From positions 62,001-126,000 of the forward strand of contig UQNS01000003.1 in NCBI GenBank assembly GCA_900542465.1: DNA of 64,000 bases, in the 5' to 3' direction. Both the position numbers and the translations under genes were made by a program. The notes under the pieces are model-generated. The model made no database searches and was not told the origin of the DNA. It saw only the letters and a program-made list of their open reading frames with translations. Position 1 is the first letter of the stretch. Each line of letters opens with the position of its first letter. Positions 16,749-25,607 of this stretch are shown in pieces. Source of the stretch: an uncultured Eubacteriales bacterium. Lineage in GTDB: Bacteria > Bacillota > Clostridia > Lachnospirales > Lachnospiraceae.

Positions 16749-17394
16749 TAAGACCGGTCAGGGAAAAAATACAGCACTGCGGAAGATATTTATATACATA
16801 TTCTGCGGTGCTGTTGCTGTGGTTTACGGGTATATATTCTTGATAGGAAGACGGCCGGATGTAAGCCGCGAGTACAGGATGTATTTTATGGAACATACCT
16901 TAAGCGATTGGCCCGGAGAAGGCCGTTTTGTCTATAGTCCCGGGACAAAAGAATATTGTCTGGCCTATGATAAATATGATCTGATTTATCCGACGCTCTG
17001 CCTTAGAAAGGGGAAGGGCTGGAAAAATGTTTCAAAAACAGGCAGTCAGTTTGATGGAGAAGAAGCCGGGATCTACTATCCGTTTGAAGACGGACTGGAA
17101 AATGGCGGTAAATTAAAAATGAGTCTTAATGGATTTACCGGCAAGAAAGAGGTAGATATTTATGTGAAATACAGCAGAGATGATCTGCCGAAAATGCAAG
17201 ATGCGAGGTATGTTTTTGATGAGTCAGGTCAGGTCGAGGAGAAGATCGGCAGTATAAGAGCTGATGGTGAATATGTTTTCGAAGTTCCGCCTGTAAAAAA
17301 AGGAGACCTTGCACAGATCATTTTTAAAGGAAAAGGACCTGAAAAAGACAGATCGGCATTTAATCTTTACTGGATTGAGATCGACAGCAAGTAA
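16714..17394 (+). CDS. Unknown protein with one N-terminal membrane segment
   Basis: The 226-residue product starts at an ATG 35 bases inside the end of manA, in another frame, with GGGAG about ten bases before. A polar start (NSSSSEFNKTGQGKN) is followed by one hydrophobic helix at about residues 24-44, then an extracytoplasmic beta-rich domain of about 175 residues, with no Cys motif or active-site pattern. I do not recognise the family. The overlap with manA and the close YfhO gene after it suggest a role in the same envelope pathway, perhaps as an accessory subunit. A start further downstream would lose the membrane anchor. Confidence 0.6.
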   Translation: MEQRNSSSSEFNKTGQGKNTALRKIFIYIFCGAVAVVYGYIFLIGRRPDVSREYRMYFMEHTLSDWPGEGRFVYSPGTKEYCLAYDKYDLIYPTLCLRKGKGWKNVSKTGSQFDGEEAGIYYPFEDGLENGGKLKMSLNGFTGKKEVDIYVKYSRDDLPKMQDARYVFDESGQVEEKIGSIRADGEYVFEVPPVKKGDLAQIIFKGKGPEKDRSAFNLYWIEIDSK

Positions 17395-17410
17395 TATCAT
17401 GGAGAAAGAT

Positions 17411-20302
17411 ATGCACAATAGAAAGAAAAAAGAACTAAACAGGGTGTGGGCGTGTGTTATTCCTGGACTGATCACGTTGGGAATAATGATCGCAGCCTAC
17501 ATAACGAAGGGGATATTTCCTTTTGGAGGAAACAGAGTAGATTATTTTGACAATATGCAGCAGGTCGCACCGATATATACTCATATGTGGGATGTTTTAC
17601 ATGGGAAGGCTGCGCTGTGGTTCGACTGGTATACTGCTCTGGGCACTAATTTTTCAATGAGTATATCAGCCTTTTCACTGCTTAGTCCTTTTAATCTGTT
17701 TCTATGTGTAATACCAAGAGATCTGATATTGGAGAGCATAGCATATTTAAATGTGGCTAAGGCTGTATGTGCATCTGTTGCCATGTATCTTTTTATAAGC
17801 TATATGTTCAGAGATATAAATTACAGGTTCAAGCTTATTCTTTCAGTAAGCTTCTCTCTCTGCGGATATGTCTCCATGTACTCACCGGTATTCACGCCAT
17901 GGATGGATATTGTTGCAATATTTCCTTTGGTGATGTGGGCTCTTTTTAAGCTTTTAAAGGAAGGGAAAAAAGCCTTTTTCATAATTATGGTTGCCGGAAT
18001 GTTTATTATCAACTATTATCTGGCGGCTATGGTAATGCTATATGTACTTTTTGTCTCAGGCCTTTATATCATATTTATGGCTAAGAAGAGGACCCGTTTG
18101 AGAAATGCCTGGGATATGATAGTAGGGACACTCACAGGTGCAGCGATATCTGCGTTTGCTCTTGTTCCGGTATTTACACAGCTTTCAGGGTCGCAGAGAA
18201 GTGCGGAGAATTCAGGGCTTTTAAAGCAGTTCAGATCTATTCTTTTTACAAATATATTCCAGGAGAGCTCTCTTTCAACATTCCAGAGGTTCATGATGCT
18301 TTTCGGGCTTTCATTTGCAGGAGCTGTTGTGATAGTAGGAGTCGTGCGATCATGGAAGAAAAAAGAATCAGATTCGCCATTTTATACGTGTATTACTATA
18401 ATTGCCATGCTTCCTATATTTGTTCAGGGTGTCAACACTATATGGCATTTCGGGTCTTATTTCGGATATACGCTCAGAATGGGATTTTTGATCTCATTCA
18501 CACTTATATTCGCGGCAGCAAGATATATGGCGGGGCCGGATACCCTGGTCGCAGGGGAGCATCCGTATGATACGGAAGATGGGAAGCATGCCAGGGTAAG
18601 ACCGGGGGAGCTCGTATCATGGATCATAGGTCTTGGAGCAATGGCGGTCTATGTGATCGCTTACAGATACATTCCGACCCATTGGGAAGGAAAGGCATTA
18701 CTGATCTTTGCGTGTGGGCTGGGGCCCATGGTGATCTTCTACCTGACAAGGATACTTATCCATCAGAGAAAAAGCATGGAGAAACTCAGGCCGGGAGCTA
18801 TTATTCCTCTGGTAATAGCAGAATTATTTATAGGGTTTTATTCATTTCTGGGGCTGCCTAAGTTTTATGAGGCAGCGCCATTTCAGGATGGTAATTATGT
18901 TCAGCTAGCAAATGCAGTAAAGAAAGATCTGGATATCGAAGATTCAAAAATCGACAGAATTATCAATCCGGATCTGAGTCTTAATGCGAATTATCCTTTG
19001 ATCTTAAGAAGGCCTGCATTATCCAGCTTTACAGCTGCTATTGCAGATGGCTCTCAGAGATCGGCATCAGCCTTTGGATATTCACAATACTTTACATGGA
19101 TGCTGGATTCGGGAGGAACAGCTTTTAGCAATGCCTTATTTCATATAACTCATGCGGTGAATATCACATCTATCGATCCGCGAATAGCTTCGCCGGTGGA
19201 AACTAAAGGCGGACATACACTGTATAATATGAAGTATGTGCTTCCGTACGGCGTAACGTTAAGCAATGCTGCGATAAGCAGGCTGAACACAGAACTGGAG
19301 GAGGTCGCGGCTTTTAATAAGGAGATCAGAGGAAAAGCAGATCATAAATATGCCAACGATGTGAGCGGGATGGAGAACTATAAGACCAGACTGGCTGATG
19401 AGTGGATCGTAACGCAGAATGCCTTCTATCATGCACTGTCTTCATCAGACGATAACATTATTGAAAAGGCAGAATTGAAAGACCTGAAAAAATCCAAATC
19501 CGACAGAAAAGGTGAAGTAACATTTACGCTTAACACAAAGTCAGATGAAGATCAGGCGGTATATCTTGCGTTAAAGGATAATGAAGAACCTTTTGAAGAT
19601 GTGAGCCTGACGCCTCTCGACAGATCTGTAGAAATTATAGTAAACGGCAATCCTGTGATCACATCTACTATTGGGGATGCCAGAAATAAAGAAGGCATGA
19701 ATGATTTCAACAACAATCTTATCAGCCTTGGAACCTACAGAGGAGAGAAACTTAATGTCACGCTTAAGTTCAAGACGATCGGAGCAATGAACAGATCTCA
19801 GCTGAGTGTGGGATCCCTAAGCCTGAATAAACTCAACAGCTTATGCAGGACCTATGAAGGATCTGATCCGAAGATAGAGACAGGAAAGAGCGGTATGGAT
19901 CTGGTTGTAAATGCAAAAGATCCTGATTCCAGTCTCCTTCTACCTGTCATATGCTCTACTGATCTGAATATAACGGTGAATGGCAAAAAGATTTCCGTAA
20001 GCAAGGAGAACGGAGTCGGAGGATTGTTTACAAGGATCCGACTGGAGCCGGGCAGCAATAATATTCAGGTAAGGTGGGAAGCCAAGGGGCTGAAAAAAGG
20101 CGCTTTGATATCACTGGCGGCTACAGCGCTGTTTGTGATCATATGGGCAGTGAAGAGAGGTAAGAAGGCAAGTATACCGAATTGGCTCTTATGGGTGGCA
20201 GGAGTGATATTCTTTACGGTATTTACTGGAGCAGTCCTGGCAGTTTTAGTTATACCTGCGGCATTTGCCATACCTGCAATAATTGCGTGGAAACAAATAT
20301 AA
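17411..20302 (+). CDS. YfhO family GT-C membrane glycosyltransferase
   Basis: The product has about 963 residues and some 13 membrane segments. The first loop, with NRVDYFDNMQQVAPIY, carries the acidic residues expected of a GT-C catalytic loop and typical of YfhO proteins (GGxSxxxDxxxQ-like). A soluble domain of about 400 residues follows, and the C-terminus ends in two or three more helices. YfhO of Bacillus and relatives transfers a sugar from undecaprenyl phosphate to teichoic acids. The ATG at 17411 is chosen for GGAGAA six bases upstream; an ATG at 17399 is also possible. It lies in the manA-PIG-V gene string. Confidence 0.85.
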   Translation: MHNRKKKELNRVWACVIPGLITLGIMIAAYITKGIFPFGGNRVDYFDNMQQVAPIYTHMWDVLHGKAALWFDWYTALGTNFSMSISAFSLLSPFNLFLCVIPRDLILESIAYLNVAKAVCASVAMYLFISYMFRDINYRFKLILSVSFSLCGYVSMYSPVFTPWMDIVAIFPLVMWALFKLLKEGKKAFFIIMVAGMFIINYYLAAMVMLYVLFVSGLYIIFMAKKRTRLRNAWDMIVGTLTGAAISAFALVPVFTQLSGSQRSAENSGLLKQFRSILFTNIFQESSLSTFQRFMMLFGLSFAGAVVIVGVVRSWKKKESDSPFYTCITIIAMLPIFVQGVNTIWHFGSYFGYTLRMGFLISFTLIFAAARYMAGPDTLVAGEHPYDTEDGKHARVRPGELVSWIIGLGAMAVYVIAYRYIPTHWEGKALLIFACGLGPMVIFYLTRILIHQRKSMEKLRPGAIIPLVIAELFIGFYSFLGLPKFYEAAPFQDGNYVQLANAVKKDLDIEDSKIDRIINPDLSLNANYPLILRRPALSSFTAAIADGSQRSASAFGYSQYFTWMLDSGGTAFSNALFHITHAVNITSIDPRIASPVETKGGHTLYNMKYVLPYGVTLSNAAISRLNTELEEVAAFNKEIRGKADHKYANDVSGMENYKTRLADEWIVTQNAFYHALSSSDDNIIEKAELKDLKKSKSDRKGEVTFTLNTKSDEDQAVYLALKDNEEPFEDVSLTPLDRSVEIIVNGNPVITSTIGDARNKEGMNDFNNNLISLGTYRGEKLNVTLKFKTIGAMNRSQLSVGSLSLNKLNSLCRTYEGSDPKIETGKSGMDLVVNAKDPDSSLLLPVICSTDLNITVNGKKISVSKENGVGGLFTRIRLEPGSNNIQVRWEAKGLKKGALISLAATALFVIIWAVKRGKKASIPNWLLWVAGVIFFTVFTGAVLAVLVIPAAFAIPAIIAWKQI

Positions 20303-20323
20303 TTAGATTTGGAGCTGGAACAG

Positions 20324-21499
20324 ATGGTGAGAAGGAGCGAAAACAAGGATATAGCATTAAAGGTACTGGCTGTTTTTGCTATAAGCAGACTGGTCATTTT
20401 GCTCGTTTACTGGATATATCTTTCTGTCTTTCATGACAGATCCGGATTTCAAACCATATTTGGAAGATGGGACGCTCTTTATTATGTTGACATGGTCAGG
20501 AATGGGTATGAACTGCCCCTTGGCCATAATGCCCAGGTAAATCTGGCTTTTTTCCCCTTATACCCTTTAGTATGCAGGGGACTTGCGTTTATAACTTTAT
20601 GGAAGATCCCGGTTTTTTATACCTGTCTTATAGTTTCTAATACAGCAGTTTATTTCGCGACATTTTTCGCAGTAAAACTGATAAGAATAATGGGACTGGA
20701 CCGGTTTGAAGATAAGACGTTTTTTCAGGGTCTTTTTAAAGACGGACTTATGATAGCGTGGCTGATACTTATGGGACCATTTACTGTCTATTTTGCAACG
20801 GCCTACACAGAGAGTCTCTTTATATTTCTTGTAGTTTTATGTTTTTATTTTATAAAGAGCAAAAATTTTCTGGCGGCAGGAGCCGTTGCGGGACTTGCCA
20901 GTGGGACTCGAAGTCTTGGGGCTGTACTTTTTATTCCAATGATCGTAGAGATGGTGGTGACATTAAGAAAAGAAAGAGCCGGAGCCGGGACAGGAGAAAT
21001 TATCAAGGGCATCTTCAGCAGACCACAATGGCTGCTTGGCCTTATTCTTGTTCCATCAGGAACATTTGCCTATATGGGCTACCTGAAATGCTTCTGCGGA
21101 GATGCCTGGGCTTTTACACATGTTCAGACAGCATGGAGAAGTGAAAAGATGCTGCCTGTGGCCGGAGTTTTATTCAAGGCGTGTACAGGTCAGCTGGAAG
21201 CCAGGTATACAGTAATGGGATGGATATGTATAGCGGCTATAGCGCTCTTTATCTATATGTGGAAAAAAGGATTTAAGACTATGGCGTCTTATGGTCTGGC
21301 CACATTACTGATAGCCCTATCATCCCATGTCATGAGCACGCCGAGATTTATTTCGGGATGCTTTGTGGCCTGGGTCGGTATATATTATGTTCTGGTAAGA
21401 ATGAAAAAAACTCCGAGAATTACCGGGATACTTGGTCTGGGAGCAGGCGGGATCATGACGATAGCCTTGTGGATGGCGTGGTCCAAGGCTGTCATGTAA
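20324..21499 (+). CDS. PIG-V-like mannosyltransferase (GT-C membrane protein)
   Basis: This 391-residue protein has about 9-10 membrane segments. Near the N-terminus, after the first helix, it has FGRWDALYYVDMVRNGY and then NLAFFPLYPLV, the pattern of bacterial homologues of the PIG-V family, which in eukaryotes adds the second mannose to GPI from dolichol-P-mannose. The RWD aspartate lies in the first extracytoplasmic loop, the expected catalytic place. It probably uses polyprenyl-P-mannose. The ATG at 20324 follows GGAG; an in-frame TTG at 20309 is weaker. The local lipid-mannose synthase is broken, so donor supply must come from elsewhere if the enzyme works. Confidence 0.8.
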   Translation: MVRRSENKDIALKVLAVFAISRLVILLVYWIYLSVFHDRSGFQTIFGRWDALYYVDMVRNGYELPLGHNAQVNLAFFPLYPLVCRGLAFITLWKIPVFYTCLIVSNTAVYFATFFAVKLIRIMGLDRFEDKTFFQGLFKDGLMIAWLILMGPFTVYFATAYTESLFIFLVVLCFYFIKSKNFLAAGAVAGLASGTRSLGAVLFIPMIVEMVVTLRKERAGAGTGEIIKGIFSRPQWLLGLILVPSGTFAYMGYLKCFCGDAWAFTHVQTAWRSEKMLPVAGVLFKACTGQLEARYTVMGWICIAAIALFIYMWKKGFKTMASYGLATLLIALSSHVMSTPRFISGCFVAWVGIYYVLVRMKKTPRITGILGLGAGGIMTIALWMAWSKAVM

Positions 21500-21509
21500 A
21501 GGGGGACAT

Positions 21510-21950
21510 ATGAAGAAAAAAATAAAGATTATTCTGATAAGTCTGCTGCTGGTATTTACGGTATTTGGCGCGACCGCCTGCGGGATCAAAGGGGAAAATA
21601 CTGCCGGTATAGATAAGAACGGCTCTTATACCAGTATGGAAGAGGTCTCATTGTATATACATACATATGGGAAACTTCCGGAAAATTATATTACCAAGAA
21701 TGAGGCCAGAAGTCTGGGCTGGGAAAGTTCTAAAGGAAACTTAAGTCTGGTAGCCCCCGGGAAGAGCATCGGCGGTGACAGATTTGGCAATAGAGAGGGA
21801 AAGCTGCCGCAGAAAAGCGGACGACAGTATTATGAATGTGATATAGACTATAAGGGCGGACCGAGAAACTCCAAGCGTATAATATACTCTAATGACGGAG
21901 CTGTATATTATACATCGGACCACTACTCAACTTTCAGACAGTTATATTAA
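21510..21950 (+). CDS. Secreted barnase-type ribonuclease
   Basis: The 146-residue product has a signal sequence (KKK, then about 15 hydrophobic residues) and a mature domain that aligns with barnase over its whole length. With a constant offset of 36, the barnase catalytic residues Lys27, Glu73, Arg83, Arg87 and His102 fall on Lys63, Glu109, Arg119, Arg123 and His138 here. Segments such as LPENYITK, GKSIGGD and FGNREGKLP are near identical to the family. The signal ends in GATAC, a weak lipobox, so it may be released or lipid-anchored. GGGGGA precedes the ATG. It starts 10 bases after the PIG-V-like gene and is followed by a barstar gene. Confidence 0.93.
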   Translation: MKKKIKIILISLLLVFTVFGATACGIKGENTAGIDKNGSYTSMEEVSLYIHTYGKLPENYITKNEARSLGWESSKGNLSLVAPGKSIGGDRFGNREGKLPQKSGRQYYECDIDYKGGPRNSKRIIYSNDGAVYYTSDHYSTFRQLY

Positions 21951-21964
21951 GGGGGAAAAGAAGG

Positions 21965-22243
21965 ATGGATAAGATAATAAATCTGGATTTCGACAAATAT
22001 ACATCTTCCCGGCAGGTCCATGATTATCTGCACCGGGAACTGGATCTTCCGGATCATTATGGAAACAATCTGGATGCACTTTACGACTGTCTTACTGATA
22101 TAGATGAGACAGTATATATCTTTATTCATAACTATGATATCCTTGATCATTACCAGAACGACCTTGTTTCCGCTATGGAGGACGCTGAAAAAGACAATCC
22201 GAAAGTCAGAATAAGAATAGTCGAAGAAGAGCAAGACAGATGA
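21965..22243 (+). CDS. Barstar-type ribonuclease inhibitor
   Basis: The 92-residue protein is a barstar homologue and should block the preceding ribonuclease in the cytoplasm. HYGNNLDALYDCLTD (residues 31-45) corresponds to barstar's binding helix: Asp37 and Asp41 match the key Asp35 and Asp39, and Thr44 matches Thr42, while Trp38 is replaced by Tyr40. AGAAGGA lies just before the ATG. The gap to the ribonuclease gene is 14 bases, so toxin and inhibitor are co-transcribed. A strong hairpin terminator follows. Confidence 0.92.
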   Translation: MDKIINLDFDKYTSSRQVHDYLHRELDLPDHYGNNLDALYDCLTDIDETVYIFIHNYDILDHYQNDLVSAMEDAEKDNPKVRIRIVEEEQDR

Positions 22244-22284
22244 AAAATATATAAAAAATCCTAAGAATACCGGGTTTTTAGTTT

Positions 22285-22337
22285 AATCGCATATAAATCT
22301 ATGCTATCATAAAAGCGTTGATTTATGCGATTTTTTT
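22285..22337 (+). terminator. Terminator after the barstar gene
   Basis: Bases 22285-22299 (aatcgcatataaatc) pair with 22320-22332 (gatttatgcgatt) apart from a two-base bulge, with a 20-base loop, and seven T follow at 22331-22337. The loop contains TATCAT at 22305-22310, which might serve as a -10 box for cca, but the matching -35 (TTTAAT) is poor. Confidence 0.75.
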
Positions 22338-22393
22338 ATGTCTGAAAAGACTTTTTGATAAATGTATTTTAGCACTAGAGGGGTGAGCGGATC

Positions 22394-23638
22394 ATGAATA
22401 TTGAACTGCCGGAAGATGTTCGATCAATTCTGTCTAAATTGGAGAGAGAAGGCTATGATGCCTATGTCGTAGGCGGTTGTGTACGAGATACCCTTTTGGG
22501 GAAAGAGCCTGAAGACTGGGATATTACGACGTCTGCAAAACCTGAGGAAATAAAAAAGGCTTTTGTGAAAACTGTTGATACAGGGATAAAGCATGGTACA
22601 GTTACGGTTATTATCAACGGAAACGGGTATGAAGTAACGACCTACAGGATCGATGGAGAGTACAAGGATGGAAGACATCCTGAAGAAGTCAGATTTACAA
22701 GGTCACTTCGTGATGATCTGAATAGACGGGATTTTACGATAAATGCTATTGCATATAATGATTCAAATGGTCTTAAAGACCTTTTCTACGGAAGAAGTGA
22801 TCTTCATAACAGGATCATAAGAGCTGTCGGTAATCCGGAGTACAGGTTCAAAGAAGACGCGCTCCGTATGATGAGAGCGATAAGATTCTCGGCACAATTG
22901 GGCTTCAATATCGATATTGAGACCTACCATGCCATTATCAGATGCTCGCATCTGATAAAACAGGTAAGCGTCGAGCGTATACAGACGGAACTTACCAAAA
23001 CACTTATGTCGGTAAATCCTGAGGCTGTTAAGGAGTACCAGCTTACAGGGCTCTTTATCGAGATCCTGCCCGAGATAAATAAGATCCTTGCATCAAGAGA
23101 GTCTCAGAAGGTATGTGCCCTGCTTAAAAAGGTACCGAATACTATTGCTATGAAGTACGCTGCGCTCCTGAGCCCTTTGGAGGCGGATGCGGCAAGAAGT
23201 GTGCTGAAAGGATTAAGACTGGATAACAATACTGTGAATACAGTCACGCAGATAATCTATCACTCTAAAAATAACGGTCAGATAGATGAAAATGATATTG
23301 CAGTGAGAGAGGCTATCTACAAGCTCGGTCCAAGATTAATGGAAAATCTGTTTGTATTTGAAGCTGCGCAGATACAGATGAAAGAGGATGTAACAGGACT
23401 TACCATGCGTGGAGCAAGGAACCACCTTAAGACTATCATGAGGATATATGAGGAGGTCCTAAGCAGGGGAGATTGTGTGACTATAAGAGACCTTGACGTT
23501 ACGGGAAGTGATCTGTTGAAGCTCGGCCTGTCAGGGAAACAGGTGGGGGAGACCCTGGAGTGGCTGATACACATCGTGTTGGAAAATCCTAAGTTGAATG
23601 ACAAGTCTACACTTCTTGCCATGGTTGGGAACATTTAA
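22394..23638 (+). CDS. cca: CCA tRNA nucleotidyltransferase
   Basis: The enzyme adds or repairs the 3' CCA of tRNAs. The 414-residue protein has the class II nucleotidyltransferase core: YVVGGCVRDTLLG (residues about 20-32), then DWDITTSA with the catalytic acidic pair, the RRDFTINAIAY motif (about 114-124), and EDALRMMRAIRF. The C-terminal helical region follows. No HD phosphohydrolase domain signature is clear, as usual for Gram-positive members. GAGGGGTGAG stands upstream of the ATG at 22394. In some clostridia the CCA and poly(A) activities are split; that cannot be told here. Confidence 0.93.
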   Translation: MNIELPEDVRSILSKLEREGYDAYVVGGCVRDTLLGKEPEDWDITTSAKPEEIKKAFVKTVDTGIKHGTVTVIINGNGYEVTTYRIDGEYKDGRHPEEVRFTRSLRDDLNRRDFTINAIAYNDSNGLKDLFYGRSDLHNRIIRAVGNPEYRFKEDALRMMRAIRFSAQLGFNIDIETYHAIIRCSHLIKQVSVERIQTELTKTLMSVNPEAVKEYQLTGLFIEILPEINKILASRESQKVCALLKKVPNTIAMKYAALLSPLEADAARSVLKGLRLDNNTVNTVTQIIYHSKNNGQIDENDIAVREAIYKLGPRLMENLFVFEAAQIQMKEDVTGLTMRGARNHLKTIMRIYEEVLSRGDCVTIRDLDVTGSDLLKLGLSGKQVGETLEWLIHIVLENPKLNDKSTLLAMVGNI

Positions 23639-23667
23639 GTTTAGATTTATGTGAAAAGGAGCTGGAA

Positions 23668-24909
23668 ATGAAAGATGGGGAGATAAGAAATATCCCATTT
23701 TCTCCGCCGGACATTGGCGAAGGTGAGGTCGAAGAGGTTATTGAAGCATTAAGATCCGGATGGATAACTACCGGCCCAAGGACCAAAGAGCTTGAGAGGC
23801 AGGTGGCGGATTTTTGCGGGACCGAAAAAGCGGCCTGCCTTAATTCATCGACTGCGGCAATGGAGTTGTCATTAAGACTTTTTGAAATAGGACTCGGGGA
23901 TGAAGTGATAGTACCGGCCTACACATATACTGCGACAGCAAGTGCAGTATGCCATACCGGAGCTAAGCCGGTAATGATAGATGTGGAAGAGGGGACTTTC
24001 CACATGGATTATGATGCGCTTGAAAGAACCATAACCCCCGCGACCAAGGCTGTTATTCCTGTTGATTATGCGGGGATATCAGAGGATTATGACCTTATAC
24101 TGGACATAGTAAAAAGAAAGTCAGGGATCTTCAAGGCACATGGAAGATATCAGCAGGCGCTTGGAAGGATCCTTGTGCTTGCAGATTCGGCTCATGGGTA
24201 TGGTGCTGAATATAAGGGAAGAAGGTCCGGTCAGTCGGCGGATCTTACGACATTCTCCTTTCATGCTGTAAAGAATTTTACAACTGCAGAAGGTGGAGCA
24301 GTCACATGGAAGCATCTGGATGGGATCGATGATGAGGACATATATAAGGACTTTATGCTTCTGTCCCTGCATGGTCAGTCTAAGGATGCCCTGGCCAAGA
24401 CGAGACCCGGAGCATGGGAGTATGACATAGTTGCACCGCTGTATAAGTGTAATATGACTGATATACATGCAGCGATAGGGCTTGGGCAGATGAAGCGTTA
24501 TCCGGCTCTTCTGAAAAGAAGAGAAGAACTTATCGGTAAATATACGGAAAAACTGACGAGAAGGACAAGGGACTCTGAAAAAGATGATATAGAGATACTG
24601 AGTCATAAGTCAGAAAAATACCGGTCCTCAGGACACCTGTTCGTAGTTAGATTCACAGGAAAAGATGAGGTATACAGAAATAAGTTTATTGAAAAAATGG
24701 CAGATAAGGGAATTGCCTGCAACGTACACTATAAGCCACTGCCTATGCTTACTGCCTACAAGGATCTGGGCTACGATATAAATGATTATCCCAATGCCTA
24801 TGACCAGTACAAATGTGAGATGACTCTGCCTCTTCATACAAAACTTTCCGATGAAGATATAGCTTACATTTGTCATACATTTAACGATATTGCAAGTATT
24901 CTGGAGTAA
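23668..24909 (+). CDS. DegT/DnrJ/EryC1/StrS aminotransferase (PglE/EpsN-like)
   Basis: This 413-residue PLP enzyme belongs to the sugar aminotransferase family. The N-terminal IPFSPPDIGEGEVEEV, SGWITTGP and NSSTAAMELSL segments are typical. The PLP lysine is Lys202 in FSFHAVKNFTTAEGGA. With the membrane 4,6-dehydratase and phosphoglycosyl transferase in the same operon, its likely substrate is UDP-4-keto-6-deoxy-GlcNAc, giving the 4-amino sugar, as PglE in Campylobacter and EpsN in Bacillus. AAGGAGC precedes the ATG. A gap of 3 bases separates it from the next gene. Confidence 0.85.
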   Translation: MKDGEIRNIPFSPPDIGEGEVEEVIEALRSGWITTGPRTKELERQVADFCGTEKAACLNSSTAAMELSLRLFEIGLGDEVIVPAYTYTATASAVCHTGAKPVMIDVEEGTFHMDYDALERTITPATKAVIPVDYAGISEDYDLILDIVKRKSGIFKAHGRYQQALGRILVLADSAHGYGAEYKGRRSGQSADLTTFSFHAVKNFTTAEGGAVTWKHLDGIDDEDIYKDFMLLSLHGQSKDALAKTRPGAWEYDIVAPLYKCNMTDIHAAIGLGQMKRYPALLKRREELIGKYTEKLTRRTRDSEKDDIEILSHKSEKYRSSGHLFVVRFTGKDEVYRNKFIEKMADKGIACNVHYKPLPMLTAYKDLGYDINDYPNAYDQYKCEMTLPLHTKLSDEDIAYICHTFNDIASILE

Positions 24910-24912
24910 AAG

Positions 24913-25602
24913 ATGAAGCTTATCCCTTTTGAGAGTTTGCCGTCAGTGATGAAGACTCAGGAAGTGAAAAAATATTATGACAGGCTGAAAAAGAAAAGCA
25001 TTTATCTTTCGCTGAAGCGGGGCTTTGATGTTTTGGCTTCAGCAGGTCTTATTATTCTGCTCAGCCTTCCTATGCTGATCATTGCGTATAAAATAAAGAA
25101 AGATTCGCCGGGTCCTGTAATATTTAAACAGACCAGAGTTACGCAGTTTGGCAGAAAGTTCACTATATATAAATTCAGGACGATGGTAGATGGTGCGCCT
25201 GAATGCGGCAGTGCCGTCACAGTGGGCGGCGACGCAAGAGTCACCGGAATAGGGGCAAGGCTGAGAAAATACAGACTTGACGAATTCCCGCAGCTTTTTA
25301 ATATTCTGGCAGGTGATATGACATTTGTAGGAACAAGACCGGAAGTAGTCAAGTATGTAAAGGCATATTCAAAAGAAATGTATGCGACGCTCCTTCTCCC
25401 GGCAGGGGTCACATCAAGGGTCAGTATTATGTATAAAGACGAAGAAAAGCTTCTGGACAGCTGTTTGGATCCTGATGATACATATATAAAAGAAATATTG
25501 CCGGCTAAGATGAAATATAATTTACTTGGGATCTCAAGAGCATCAGTGACGGAAGATATTTATGTCATGATAAAGACTCTGCTTGCAGTATTTAAAAGGT
25601 GA
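24913..25602 (+). CDS. Membrane phosphoglycosyl transferase (PglC/EpsL-like sugar transferase)
   Basis: The 229-residue protein moves a phospho-sugar to undecaprenyl phosphate and so starts the glycan unit. After an unusual N-terminal extension of about 35 residues, the family begins with KRGFDVLASAGLIILLSLPMLI, a single re-entrant membrane helix. It is followed by FKQTRVTQFGRKFTIYKFRTM, then RLRKYRLDEFPQLFNILAGDM and FVGTRPEV, the hallmarks of the small monotopic transferases. The Asp-Glu pair of RLDEFPQ is catalytic in PglC. The short length without extra membrane helices fits the PglC type. It overlaps by a few bases the region of the next start. Confidence 0.88.
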   Translation: MKLIPFESLPSVMKTQEVKKYYDRLKKKSIYLSLKRGFDVLASAGLIILLSLPMLIIAYKIKKDSPGPVIFKQTRVTQFGRKFTIYKFRTMVDGAPECGSAVTVGGDARVTGIGARLRKYRLDEFPQLFNILAGDMTFVGTRPEVVKYVKAYSKEMYATLLLPAGVTSRVSIMYKDEEKLLDSCLDPDDTYIKEILPAKMKYNLLGISRASVTEDIYVMIKTLLAVFKR

Positions 25603-25607
25603 TAAAA

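Noticed and set aside
21570..21590. Firm call of the ribonuclease as a lipoprotein
   Set aside because: The sequence before Cys24 is GATA, without Leu or Val at -3; known barnases are released, so lipidation remains only a possibility.
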